From a virus, in the IMG/VR virus record IMGVR_UViG_3300017527_000493, positions 1 through 48,085 of that record: 48,085 nucleotides of DNA; one strand, given 5' to 3'. Each line of letters opens with the position of its first letter. Position 1 is the first letter of the stretch. Of the stretch, positions 1 through 6,235 are shown in pieces. Made by a program: the position numbers and the translations under genes. Below the pieces are notes generated by a model. The model was not told the origin of the DNA, did no database searches, and saw nothing but the letters and a program-made list of their open reading frames with translations.

Positions 1-113
1 AAGAACACAAGACTGCAAACACGAGCCTGTGTTGACACGTTTACAAATATGAAGGGGTGGGGTAAACAAAACTACAACCTACAACACTACAACATACAAC
101 ACACAATATCTGC
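1..113. repeat. Left-end copy of a diverged terminal inverted repeat
   Basis: Read on the plus strand, this resembles the minus strand of 48004-47887. Shared landmarks appear in the same order: AAGAACA, then CTGTGTTGACAC, then a G-rich run before GGTA, then AACTACAA, several CTACAA units, and finally CACACA followed by TATCTGC. The similarity is patchy (small indels), so the copies are related but not identical. It could be a true terminal repeat of a linear genome or an origin-type repeat cluster split by the contig ends. Confidence 0.55.
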
Positions 114-344
114 ACCTGAACAACATATACCTGTACATATATCTGCCGTTCGGCGACCAAGACAATATATGATATACCTGCATATGTTTATGAGGAATAT
201 ATTTATAAAGAAGTGTTGCATATTATATGATATGGTATTAAATTGGTATATTGTACTGCCTGTTGAATGTGAAGACTGATATTGTGAGTATGCAGAAAAG
301 GCAGGTTATTTGAAAATTTGACTAACAAACAAAAAGGAGTATAT
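114..344. other. Non-coding left end with leader of the first gene
   Basis: No credible gene is seen here. The only long frame (49-279) has no ribosome binding site and runs through the repeat. Near the right edge, GTTATTTGAAAATT (305-318) recurs exactly at 1169-1182. Both copies lie about 25 bp before a start codon, so the element is probably regulatory. Confidence 0.5.
305..318 (+). promoter_or_regulatory. Repeated 14-bp upstream element, copy 1
   Basis: GTTATTTGAAAATT occurs here and at 1169-1182, 26 and 23 bp before start codons. Its core TTGAAAATT is also the centre of the dispersed 17-bp palindrome, so it may be a half or degenerate version of that site. The function is inferred. Confidence 0.4.
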
Positions 345-560
345 ATGAAGACACGATTCATATTCGCTACAATTGAAGAATGTGGTTGTATAGTAATATG
401 GGATAGGAAGTTGAATATCCTGCTTGATAGTCCACTATCTACTGATGGTAGTATTAGTGGGGAATTAGGCGAAGTTACTGCACCTGATAAAAAGTTCCTG
501 CGGAAGTGTAATGCTATATTTGGAACTAATTTCAAAATGTCTAATTTCGCTGGGAGGTAG
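345..560 (+). CDS. Small protein of unknown function (71 aa)
   Basis: This is the first gene of the rightward arm. The ATG at 345 is chosen because AAAAAGGAG lies just upstream with good spacing; an in-frame TTG at 318 lacks a binding site. I do not recognise the product. It starts with a hydrophobic beta-like stretch (FIFATIEECGCIVIW) and has a Gly/Ser-rich middle, with no catalytic motif visible. The gene abuts the next start and is probably co-transcribed with it. Confidence 0.7.
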   Translation: MKTRFIFATIEECGCIVIWDRKLNILLDSPLSTDGSISGELGEVTAPDKKFLRKCNAIFGTNFKMSNFAGR

Positions 561-563
561 ATG

Positions 564-851
564 ATGGATTTGCCTGATAAGATATATGACTATAAGAAGA
601 GAGTATATCATCAACGAATAGAAGAATCAAAGATGCCTCATGATGGTGTTGCTATTGAAATAAAGGTATATGAAAAAGGCACGCATATTGAAACTGTGGA
701 GTTTGATTCTATTGGTACACAGGAATATCTCAAGCGTCTACATAATGAACCCTATTGTGATATTACTGAAATCATTGGAGATATGTCACGAAAGACTATT
801 GAAATGCTTCTGAAATATGAAACCTATATTGCTGAAGGAATCACACCATGA
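564..851 (+). CDS. Small protein of unknown function (95 aa)
   Basis: Two ATG codons stand in tandem at 561 and 564. GGGAGG at 552-557 gives 6 nt spacing to the second, which I prefer. The product is charged, Lys/Glu-rich and soluble, and ends in a helical segment (TIEMLLKYETYIAEG). No family is recognised. Its stop overlaps the next start. Confidence 0.7.
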   Translation: MDLPDKIYDYKKRVYHQRIEESKMPHDGVAIEIKVYEKGTHIETVEFDSIGTQEYLKRLHNEPYCDITEIIGDMSRKTIEMLLKYETYIAEGITP

Positions 852-1108
852 AGGACTATATAATGACGGAGACAGAAAAAAACTCACTGCTTAAGGATTT
901 GCAGATGGAACATTTGAAGTCTCAACCAAAGTGCAGAAACGATGAATGTGAAGAGTTTGCAACATACACTGTACGTGTTGGAGTAGCAACTTCACAACTC
1001 TGCAATAAACATGCCCTCAAACAGACAGAAGTCACAATAAGAAATGGCTTCTATATTGAGTTGCTACCTATTAAGAAGCCTAAGACCACTGAAGAGTCCT
1101 TGAAATAG
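848..1108 (+). CDS. Small putative zinc-binding protein (86 aa)
   Basis: The start overlaps the preceding stop (ATGA type) and has GAAGGA 8 nt upstream. The sequence has CRNDEC followed by CNKH about 20 residues later, a plausible Cys/His metal site. The zinc role is inferred from spacing only. It is the last gene before a 97-bp gap with a strong hairpin. Confidence 0.65.
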   Translation: MKDYIMTETEKNSLLKDLQMEHLKSQPKCRNDECEEFATYTVRVGVATSQLCNKHALKQTEVTIRNGFYIELLPIKKPKTTEESLK

Positions 1109-1114
1109 GACGAA

Positions 1115-1144
1115 ACACCTTGTCTACACACAAGGACAGGGTGT
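1115..1144 (+). promoter_or_regulatory. Bistable hairpin between genes
   Basis: ACACCTTGTC (1115-1124) pairs with GACAGGGTGT (1135-1144), 10 pairs including one G-U. The alternative hairpin CCTTGT (1118-1123) with ACAAGG (1130-1135) uses the same bases. The two folds exclude each other, as in attenuators. No U-tract follows, so it is not a standard terminator. Confidence 0.4.
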
Positions 1145-1168
1145 CTGGTTACAGATACAAATTTGTTA

Positions 1169-1182
1169 GTTATTTGAAAATT
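1169..1182 (+). promoter_or_regulatory. Repeated 14-bp upstream element, copy 2
   Basis: Exact copy of the 305-318 element, 23 bp before the ATG at 1206. See copy 1. Confidence 0.4.
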
Positions 1183-1205
1183 AGTAAACAAGTAAGGAGA
1201 AGAGT

Positions 1206-1664
1206 ATGAATAGGAAACAATACAACAAGCTCGAACGGCACAGTATAGTATGCAGGTGTGGTGTGAAAGTCTCCACAAGAAGTGTGGCATATTCCTGCCC
1301 TATATGTGGTACTACTTTATGTGACCCTGTTGGTAGAGGAGGCACAGCACATATGGTCTTCGATTATAAAGAAGATATTGAGAGGAAGGATAATAAAAGC
1401 ATAACCTCTAAAAACATAGGGAAGGTTGTTGGCACACTCTTTGCAGATGCTGAAGCAATCAGACTGCACATAATAAAGAATGTTAATAGTATAGGTATTG
1501 TCCAAACAGAGAAATACCTCACCTACTCAATAAAGAATGACTTTGCACAATTCAAGAAGGATTTTGGAAAGGCAAAGGGTAGAATAGTATTGCTGATTGA
1601 CGCTGATATACACACCATACTGACGGCGATGAAGGAAGATAAAAGAAAGGAAAAAGATGAGTGA
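1206..1664 (+). CDS. Zinc-ribbon-type protein of unknown function (152 aa)
   Basis: AAGGAGAAG precedes the ATG at 1206. The N-terminus has a Cys-x-Cys pair (CRC, about residues 16-18) and then CPIC and a further Cys at about 31-39, a zinc-ribbon arrangement that suggests nucleic acid or protein binding. The C-terminal two thirds are Lys-rich and helical, with a short beta-like stretch (RIVLLIDADI) near residue 128. The family is not recognised. It overlaps the next gene by 8 bp. Confidence 0.7.
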   Translation: MNRKQYNKLERHSIVCRCGVKVSTRSVAYSCPICGTTLCDPVGRGGTAHMVFDYKEDIERKDNKSITSKNIGKVVGTLFADAEAIRLHIIKNVNSIGIVQTEKYLTYSIKNDFAQFKKDFGKAKGRIVLLIDADIHTILTAMKEDKRKEKDE

Positions 1665-1968
1665 GAATAAAAAACAGATAGCGGTAATTATGGATAGGAA
1701 GAAGATACATGACTGTTTCATGATAAAGTCACCTCCAGAACCAGGCTCCAAGCGAACGAAGCTTACATATAAGAAGATGTCTTTTTACATATACCCTCTT
1801 CCATTGCGAGGCAGTAAATATGAGTATCTGGTTGAAGCAGAACAAGCGATTGACTGGGGAGATATGCAGAAGTATATCAACAGACCAAAGTTGCAGAATC
1901 TGTCTTTTGAAGAAAGAGATAAAAGAGACACAAAAAGATGGCTGAAAATCAGGAGGAGGAGACAGTAA
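1657..1968 (+). CDS. Basic protein of unknown function (103 aa)
   Basis: It overlaps the end of the upstream gene and is translationally coupled to it. The product is strongly basic, especially the C-terminal tail (about 15 residues of mainly Arg/Lys ending RRRRQ), which would favour nucleic acid binding. No catalytic motif is visible. A long hairpin follows its stop. Confidence 0.65.
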   Translation: MSENKKQIAVIMDRKKIHDCFMIKSPPEPGSKRTKLTYKKMSFYIYPLPLRGSKYEYLVEAEQAIDWGDMQKYINRPKLQNLSFEERDKRDTKRWLKIRRRRQ

Positions 1969-1980
1969 TACTCCGGAAAT

Positions 1981-2026
1981 GAGAAGCCCTATATCAACAG
2001 GCAATATGTTGGTGTAGGGCTTTCTC
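1981..2026 (+). terminator. Long hairpin after the first gene cluster
   Basis: GAGAAGCCCTATATCAACA (1981-1999) pairs with 2007-2026 around a 7-nt loop, with two G-U pairs and one bulged T. It is stable but not followed by a clean U-tract, so it may be a weak terminator or an RNA-processing site. Confidence 0.4.
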
Positions 2027-2064
2027 TGCTTATAATAACACAGAACTTATAATAATATAGGCTC

Positions 2065-2081
2065 TGTTGAAAAATTCAACA
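2065..2081 (+). promoter_or_regulatory. Dispersed 17-bp palindrome, site 1
   Basis: TGTTGAAAAATTCAACA, with 7-bp perfect arms around AAA. Identical at 7683, 16501 and 24867; centre variants occur at 30428, 36333 and 47850. It ends 30 bp before the ATG at 2112. Likely a protein-binding operator or promoter element, or an RNA hairpin in the leader. Confidence 0.75.
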
Positions 2082-2111
2082 CAGTCTACACTAAAGAAAA
2101 AGGAGATACAA

Positions 2112-2291
2112 ATGACATACAAAAGCAAAGTTGCTATTGTTACAGGTACTATAGCAGGTACAGAAGTTAAATTCAGAGCCCAACTTCATAATTGGGCTAC
2201 AAAGGAAATAGAAGATTATGCGGAAGACATGAGGAAAAGGTTAGGAAAACTTGCTGGGCGTAAAAAAGTAATAATTGTGGTAGACAAATGA
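2112..2291 (+). CDS. Small basic protein of unknown function (59 aa)
   Basis: The ATG at 2112 follows AAAGGAGATACA. A longer frame from a TTG at 2067 would begin inside the palindrome and has no binding site. The product alternates beta-like and helical stretches and ends with a Val/Ile strand (KKVIIVVDK). It is not recognised. It is the first gene downstream of palindrome site 1, so probably the first gene of a transcript or regulated segment. Confidence 0.7.
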   Translation: MTYKSKVAIVTGTIAGTEVKFRAQLHNWATKEIEDYAEDMRKRLGKLAGRKKVIIVVDK

Positions 2292-2491
2292 ACATACCTA
2301 ATGATGAAATCACTACTATTGATTTAGGAGATGATTGGAAAGAACAAGGTCTTGAAGGTCAATTTGCATATGTCTGCGACAATTGTGGACAGCAATCTTT
2401 TGTCTCAAAAGAAAAGATAAAACATGCCAAGAAGTGTAAAGCTGGAGAATGTAAAAAGTGGCAGAAGTATTATGAAGAGGAAACAAAATGA
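2288..2491 (+). CDS. Small zinc-finger-like protein (67 aa)
   Basis: ATGA overlap with the previous stop. The acidic N-terminus precedes VCDNCGQQ (Cys-x2-Cys, about residues 29-32) and then H-x3-C and a further Cys near 46-55, a plausible single zinc site. Function is unknown; such small zinc proteins are frequent in phage early regions. Confidence 0.65.
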   Translation: MNIPNDEITTIDLGDDWKEQGLEGQFAYVCDNCGQQSFVSKEKIKHAKKCKAGECKKWQKYYEEETK

Positions 2492-2613
2492 AGAACTGGT
2501 GGATTGAAGGTGGGTATCTTGATACCTATGAAATAGTAGTAATTGGTATACTGCTGGTGCTATTTATAGTATCAGTTGTATATGACTGGAAAGAGAATAG
2601 GATAAATAAATGA
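2488..2613 (+). CDS. Tiny single-span membrane protein (41 aa)
   Basis: This short gene links its neighbours by ATGA overlaps at both ends (2488-2491 and 2610-2613), which is strong evidence that it is translated. The product begins MKNWWIEGG and has one hydrophobic helix of about 19 residues (IVVIGILLVLFIVSVV) before a basic tail (KENRINK). It is predicted to sit in the inner membrane, tail in the cytoplasm. Role unknown. Confidence 0.65.
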   Translation: MKNWWIEGGYLDTYEIVVIGILLVLFIVSVVYDWKENRINK

Positions 2614-2804
2614 GTATTATAGTAAAGGTTCAATTCACAGCAGGAAGTGAGTTTGAGCAAGCGTTAACTGAGGCAATTAGATTAGCAGAACAACTTAACA
2701 CTCTTGTTGAATTTAGTTTCAATGGAGTTAATATGCAAGTAGCAGGCTGTTCTGATTTTGATAAAGCCTTATTACATTATGAACATAAGTTAAAGGAGAA
2801 GTAA
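2610..2804 (+). CDS. Small protein of unknown function (64 aa)
   Basis: Start overlaps the preceding stop. A beta-like start (SIIVKVQF) is followed by an amphipathic helix (FEQALTEAIRLAEQL), a second strand and a second helix, a compact alpha/beta layout. No motif is recognised. Confidence 0.65.
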   Translation: MSIIVKVQFTAGSEFEQALTEAIRLAEQLNTLVEFSFNGVNMQVAGCSDFDKALLHYEHKLKEK

Positions 2805-2805
2805 A

Positions 2806-2985
2806 ATGAAAGTAGCAATAAAAGACAATAAATTGATTATAGAAATAGATATGCAGAAACCAGCTCCAAGTAGAAGTGGCAAAACCTTAGTAGTTGCGAC
2901 TACCAGCGGTATAGTACCAACAACTGCAGAGGTAGATGGAAAAACTGTAAAGATTGGACTTAACGCATTTATAGCAAAATCATAG
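2806..2985 (+). CDS. Small conserved-looking protein (59 aa)
   Basis: The ATG at 2806 follows AAGGAGAAG and lies 1 bp after the previous stop. The product reads as a short beta-rich protein: NKLIIEIDMQKP, then PSRSGKTLVVATT, then VDGKTVKIGLNAFI. I associate this pattern with short single-domain proteins found in many bacteria and phages, but cannot name a family. SGKT here is not in a P-loop context. Confidence 0.6.
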   Translation: MKVAIKDNKLIIEIDMQKPAPSRSGKTLVVATTSGIVPTTAEVDGKTVKIGLNAFIAKS

Positions 2986-3003
2986 AATAGAAACTGTTCT
3001 CAG

Positions 3004-3059
3004 AGTTACGAAACTTGTGTAAACAAATGAGTTGTAATTTACATATAGTATTCGTAACT
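3004..3059 (+). promoter_or_regulatory. Nested inverted repeat in the leader of the next gene
   Basis: AGTTACGAA (3004-3012) pairs with TTCGTAACT (3051-3059). Inside, TGTAAA pairs with TTTACA, giving a two-part stem. It lies 26 bp before the start at 3086, so it may control translation or act as an operator. Confidence 0.4.
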
Positions 3060-3085
3060 TTGGGAACATTGTAAGGAAGGAAAAT

Positions 3086-3454
3086 ATGAAATACGACAGA
3101 AAAATAATAGCCTCCACAAGAACAGACCTTCGTATTCTTGCTTGTATTGCTATATTCTATAGAGATAATCAGTCTCTGTCCAGAACCAAGTCGTCTTTAA
3201 TAGGCGACGTTCTTGAAGACTTCGCTCTCATATTAGAGAAACAGAAGAAGTCTATCATTCCAATAGCACATACAAAAGCACTTAAGATTTTAAGGGAATG
3301 TAATTTTAACTTTTATGACAAATCAGAATCTGGTGGACTTGCTCGTGATGTTGTAGAAACTTTAGCACAGGAAGAGTTTGCATTAGTAGAACATGAAGAA
3401 GTAGATATAAGGAAGGCTGTCTTAGATACACTTGAAAAGAAGGGGAAAAAATAA
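3086..3454 (+). CDS. Protein of unknown function (122 aa)
   Basis: AAGGAAGGA precedes the ATG. The product is mostly helical, with a basic first third (RKIIASTRTDLRILACIAIF) and an acidic C-terminal half, ending in a Lys-rich tail. No family is recognised. The stop is followed one base later by the ATG at 3456, so the next gene is probably coupled to it. Confidence 0.7.
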   Translation: MKYDRKIIASTRTDLRILACIAIFYRDNQSLSRTKSSLIGDVLEDFALILEKQKKSIIPIAHTKALKILRECNFNFYDKSESGGLARDVVETLAQEEFALVEHEEVDIRKAVLDTLEKKGKK

Positions 3455-3455
3455 A

Positions 3456-3786
3456 ATGACTGCAAGTGAAAAGAAACCTTGCATTGTATATGATTTTATG
3501 GTTAGATTTATATATTATGGAAAAGAATCCTAATTATATATCAGCAGAAAATTTTGAAGGCATTGATAAAGACCTATTAAAAATGCTCGATAAACATTTG
3601 CTTACAATTATCAAAGAGTATGATAAGGTAGACACTCTTGAGTTAGAGGCAAGTGAATTGAGGGAGAAGGTTTTGACCAAAGAGTTAAAGGTCAGAGCAT
3701 ATTCGAGAGCAATCTCTCCCACCTTCTTCGAAGAAAGGAAACTCTATTTATTGCATAAGTATAAGAGAAAAGTAGACTTGCATTAG
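3456..3786 (+). CDS. Protein of unknown function with an apparent frameshift
   Basis: The expected start is the ATG at 3456, directly after the upstream stop and preceded by AAGGGG. That frame gives MTASEKK and stops at 3533. The long frame lies +1 (from about 3466 to 3786) and reads RNLALYMILWLDLYIMEKNPNY and onward, with no good start of its own: the GTG at 3466 and ATG at 3520 lack binding sites. Removing one A from the AAAAGAAA run near 3470 would join them. The body is helical and charged, about 105 aa. It is a one-base error, a recent mutation or a +1 recoding site. Confidence 0.55.
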
Positions 3787-3823
3787 GTAGAGAATTTACA
3801 AAGTAAACAATAAGGAGCCAGAA

Positions 3824-4213
3824 ATGGAACTTAGAGTACATGTAGGTACAGAAAATAAAGGTAAGTTTGACAAAGACGGTAAGTCTTTAGAAATCACTTA
3901 CGACAGAACAGTTATTTTAGACTTCCAACCTCCAACAACTATTGAAGAAAAGATAGAGGCTTGGGGAGCAGATGTTTGTAATGAACTCTGTAATAGAGCA
4001 GGAGTTATATCAGGTAGAAACCAAGTTACTAATTGGATTAGAGCTGAGAAATCAGATGGCGACATTGAGAAAGAATTTGCGTCATGGACTCCACCATTAG
4101 GAGCAACTCGCAGTAAGCTAAGTAAGTTAGAGAAAGCTAAGCAAGCTGTATCTGGAATGACTGCTGATGAAGTCAAGGATTTGATGAAAGAACTGAAGTC
4201 CTTACAAGGTTAG
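3824..4213 (+). CDS. Protein of unknown function (129 aa)
   Basis: TAAGGAGCC precedes the ATG. The N-terminal half is beta-like (ELRVHVGTENKGKF, LEITYDRTVILDF) and the C-terminal half helical and Lys-rich, ending with a coiled-coil-like stretch (MTADEVKDLMKELKSL). No motif is recognised. It ends a transcription unit: a strong intrinsic terminator follows. Confidence 0.7.
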   Translation: MELRVHVGTENKGKFDKDGKSLEITYDRTVILDFQPPTTIEEKIEAWGADVCNELCNRAGVISGRNQVTNWIRAEKSDGDIEKEFASWTPPLGATRSKLSKLEKAKQAVSGMTADEVKDLMKELKSLQG

Positions 4214-4254
4214 GCTACTTATACAGTAGTATATAGTAGTTGGTGTCCGAGTCA

Positions 4255-4288
4255 GAGAGGGAGCATTAATTTGTTCCCTCTCTTTTTT
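4255..4288 (+). terminator. Rho-independent terminator
   Basis: GAGAGGGAGC (4255-4264) pairs with GTTCCCTCTC (4273-4282) around an 8-nt loop, followed by six T (4283-4288). Confidence 0.85.
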
Positions 4289-4325
4289 CCCACTAATACA
4301 TAATTATATGTTTTTATAAAGCATT

Positions 4326-4408
4326 CAAGGGAAGAGCACATTTCAAAAAGACACACCCCTGTGTCTATTTCATATTGTTACTCCTTAAGCTACACCGCTC
4401 TTCCCTTG
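4326..4408 (+). ncRNA. Candidate structured RNA with 12-bp closing stem
   Basis: CAAGGGAAGAGC (4326-4337) pairs perfectly with GCTCTTCCCTTG (4397-4408). Inside lies AGACACA-CCCC-TGTGTCT (4349-4366), a 7-bp hairpin with a CCCC tetraloop, plus an unpaired stretch containing CTCCTTAAG that could pair with Shine-Dalgarno sequences. It is not followed by a U-tract and sits between a terminator and the next gene, in a gap otherwise without coding sequence. It could be a small RNA or a leader element for the gene at 4474. Confidence 0.45.
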
Positions 4409-4473
4409 TCTATATGCACAAGACTTGATACAACAAGAAAGATAATAATAAACTTAAACCTATAAGGACTCAC

Positions 4474-4815
4474 ATGGAAAGACAACGAAAAGTCTATATC
4501 ATAAATAGAGGAGGACACGACTTCTCTAATGCCAGAGAGTTCGGGGAATTTGTCTACCTTTCAGAAGGAAAGATGGATAGGTATAGTACAGCAAGAATGT
4601 ATAGACAATTTGCTGACATCTTACAATACTCTGAAGAAGAAGACCTCTTATTGCAGACAGGGCTTGGTACTATGACAAGTATTGCCTCTGCAATCTTTGG
4701 CTATCTGCACAATAGGATTAATTTATTACTATATAGAAATGGGAAGTATATTGAACGCACAGTTGTGTTGTCGGAGCTTCTCAAGAAAAGTAAAAGTGAT
4801 AAGGAGATTAAATGA
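4474..4815 (+). CDS. Protein of unknown function (113 aa)
   Basis: AAGGA lies 8 nt upstream of the ATG. The product has a basic, beta-like start (RQRKVYIINRGGHDF), then helical segments and a mildly hydrophobic patch (MTSIASAIFGYL) too short for a membrane span. Not recognised. First gene after the structured-RNA gap; overlaps the next start. Confidence 0.7.
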   Translation: MERQRKVYIINRGGHDFSNAREFGEFVYLSEGKMDRYSTARMYRQFADILQYSEEEDLLLQTGLGTMTSIASAIFGYLHNRINLLLYRNGKYIERTVVLSELLKKSKSDKEIK

Positions 4816-5105
4816 GCATAAATCGTGTGCAGCCTGCAATTGGTAGTGACGATGATTTTCTTGATAGAACAGAGAAAATGATACAAAAACCTTCTTTTGT
4901 TGTTCTTGATTCAAGAGGACATACATTAGTAGATATTAAAGGTTTCCCAATCTTTAGAATAGAGGAAGCAAACACATCATTACTATCACGAGAACAGCAA
5001 GAGGAAGCAAAGGTATATCTTGCTGAATCTGCTGACATCATTCGCAGACTGCTTAGAATAGTTAAAAAAGTAAAGGATACCATAGATGAACACAAAGAAA
5101 AGTGA
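4812..5105 (+). CDS. Protein of unknown function (97 aa)
   Basis: ATGA overlap with the previous gene. A central beta pair (PSFVVLDSRGHTLVDIKGFPIF) leads into a long C-terminal helix rich in Glu/Lys/Arg. No family is recognised. It overlaps the next gene by 20 bp. Confidence 0.65.
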   Translation: MSINRVQPAIGSDDDFLDRTEKMIQKPSFVVLDSRGHTLVDIKGFPIFRIEEANTSLLSREQQEEAKVYLAESADIIRRLLRIVKKVKDTIDEHKEK

Positions 5106-5547
5106 TATACTTAACGACCTTGAAAAAGGATTTGATACAGAAGGAAAGAAATCAACATCCTCACCACAGAGTTTAGCAAAAGCACAAGATGACTTTAAGG
5201 CAGGGAAGGTGGATTCCGCACAAGCCATGAAGCAAGCAGGCATAAAGAAAGATGACTCAAAAGCAAAGATGCCGACCACTAAGAAGAAACCAGTGCAGAA
5301 GAAAAAAGTTCCTGTGAAGAAAGAGAAAGTAACAAAGAAAATTCTTGATAAGAAAGTTACTGTACAGAAAGAAGATGGACATACATACGTAGGGGATAAC
5401 CCAGAGTGTGTAAACTGTGGACTACATAAAAATGATACTACAACCAATTGCTTTGGACAGGAGTTATATCCAGCGATGAAGTATAAGTTTAGTAAAGGAC
5501 TGATTGATTATGTAGACGGAAGTTGGGTAGCAGTAGAGAAGAAATAG
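5086..5547 (+). CDS. Lys-rich protein with a C-terminal zinc-like site (153 aa)
   Basis: The middle (about residues 64-95) is a run of Lys-Pro-Val repeats (KKKPVQKKKVPVKKEKVTKK), likely disordered and DNA-binding. The C-terminus has PECVNCGLHKND and a third Cys about 10 residues on, a short Cys-x2-Cys site. Histone-tail-like segments of this kind bind DNA non-specifically; the role is inferred. It is the last gene before the 451-bp RNA-rich gap. Confidence 0.65.
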   Translation: MNTKKSDILNDLEKGFDTEGKKSTSSPQSLAKAQDDFKAGKVDSAQAMKQAGIKKDDSKAKMPTTKKKPVQKKKVPVKKEKVTKKILDKKVTVQKEDGHTYVGDNPECVNCGLHKNDTTTNCFGQELYPAMKYKFSKGLIDYVDGSWVAVEKK

Positions 5548-5556
5548 AAACATAAA

Positions 5557-5686
5557 GGGCTATGGACAGTTAGATGATAACCAAATGAATCTGCATACCA
5601 GCCTATGCACTCAAGAGTGTAGGGGCAGCAGATGTGGACAGCGTTTGTATGTACTACGCATATGCAGAGTCCAGATTCCATAGCCC
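5557..5686 (+). ncRNA. Structured RNA module A (multi-stem)
   Basis: Closing stem GGGCTATGGA (5557-5566) with TCCATAGCCC (5677-5686), 10 bp. Second stem TCTGCATA (5590-5597) with TATGCAGA (5661-5668), 8 bp. Inside are two hairpins: CCTA-TG-CACT-CAAG-AGTG-TAGG (5602-5623) and GCGT with ACGC (5641-5659). The nested layout around a junction resembles a riboswitch or ribozyme rather than a terminator. It does not match a tRNA, lacking a T-arm before the 3' strand. Confidence 0.5.
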
Positions 5687-5699
5687 AGTAATAAGATAA

Positions 5700-5807
5700 A
5701 GGGGTAGTAGCTAATTGAAAATTAATAACTGTTATTAGATAGTATTGTTTCAATTTAGTGTTTGTTATAGAATGTCTGGAAACATAAAGTAATAAAATGC
5801 TACCCCT
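5700..5807 (+). ncRNA. Structured RNA module B (multi-stem)
   Basis: Closing stem AGGGGTAG (5700-5707) with CTACCCCT (5800-5807). Inner stem CTAATTGAAA (5711-5720) with TTTCAATTTAG (5748-5758), one bulge, capped by TAATAA-CTG-TTATTA. A further hairpin ATGT-CTGGAA-ACAT lies at 5772-5785. The architecture (closing stem plus two arms) parallels module A, though the sequence differs. Confidence 0.45.
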
Positions 5808-5853
5808 CAAGACTTGAATGCTGTGGCTGTTTGTAACAGTTGCTGATGTCGAG

Positions 5854-5962
5854 GCAGGGTAGTGTGTCTTAAACGTTAAAGAACGTGAACATAGACTCCC
5901 CAAAAAACTTCATACGTGGAGACATTGGAGCTAAACCCTATAGGTTATGTTCCCTACCCTGC
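5854..5962 (+). ncRNA. Structured RNA module C (multi-stem)
   Basis: Closing stem GCAGGGTAG (5854-5862) with CTACCCTGC (5954-5962). Inside are ACGTT-AAAG-AACGT (5873-5886) and AACC-CTATA-GGTT (5934-5946), with a possible CTCC/GGAG pairing. Its closing stem shares the GGGTAG/CTACCC core with module B, so the two could exchange partners. It ends 36 bp before the gene at 5999. Confidence 0.45.
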
Positions 5963-5998
5963 AGTCAAACATAATAAGAAAACAATAAGGAGGCTCAT

Positions 5999-6235
5999 AT
6001 GAGCATAAAGAAAAGGGAAGTAACAGCAGAAATTAAAAAGATAGATAGATTGCAGAAGGCTTTCATATCTGTTAGTCAACCTATAAGTGAGCAGATGGGA
6101 CATAATGCTCGAGTTAGAGCAGAAAGAGAAGTCATAGAGTATTTACTTGAAAGAGAAAAGAATGCTTGGGCTAAATATAATGACCTACATGCTCAAACAC
6201 AAACAACAGATAATGAGGAGGTAGATGATGGTTAG
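5999..6235 (+). CDS. Small helical protein of unknown function (78 aa)
   Basis: AAGGAGGCTC precedes the ATG. The product is charged and almost wholly helical (coiled-coil-like ERLE patterns around residues 40-60) with an acidic tail. It is the first gene after the three RNA modules and overlaps the nuclease gene, so any control by those RNAs would act on this operon. Confidence 0.65.
   Translation: MSIKKREVTAEIKKIDRLQKAFISVSQPISEQMGHNARVRAEREVIEYLLEREKNAWAKYNDLHAQTQTTDNEEVDDG

Noticed and set aside
49-279. 76-aa open frame at the left end
   Set aside because: It runs through the terminal repeat, has no ribosome binding site and a low-complexity product.
5557-5686. tRNA gene in module A
   Set aside because: The closing stem looks like an acceptor stem, but there is no T-arm with GTTC before the 3' strand, no anticodon arm of correct length, and the element is about 130 nt.
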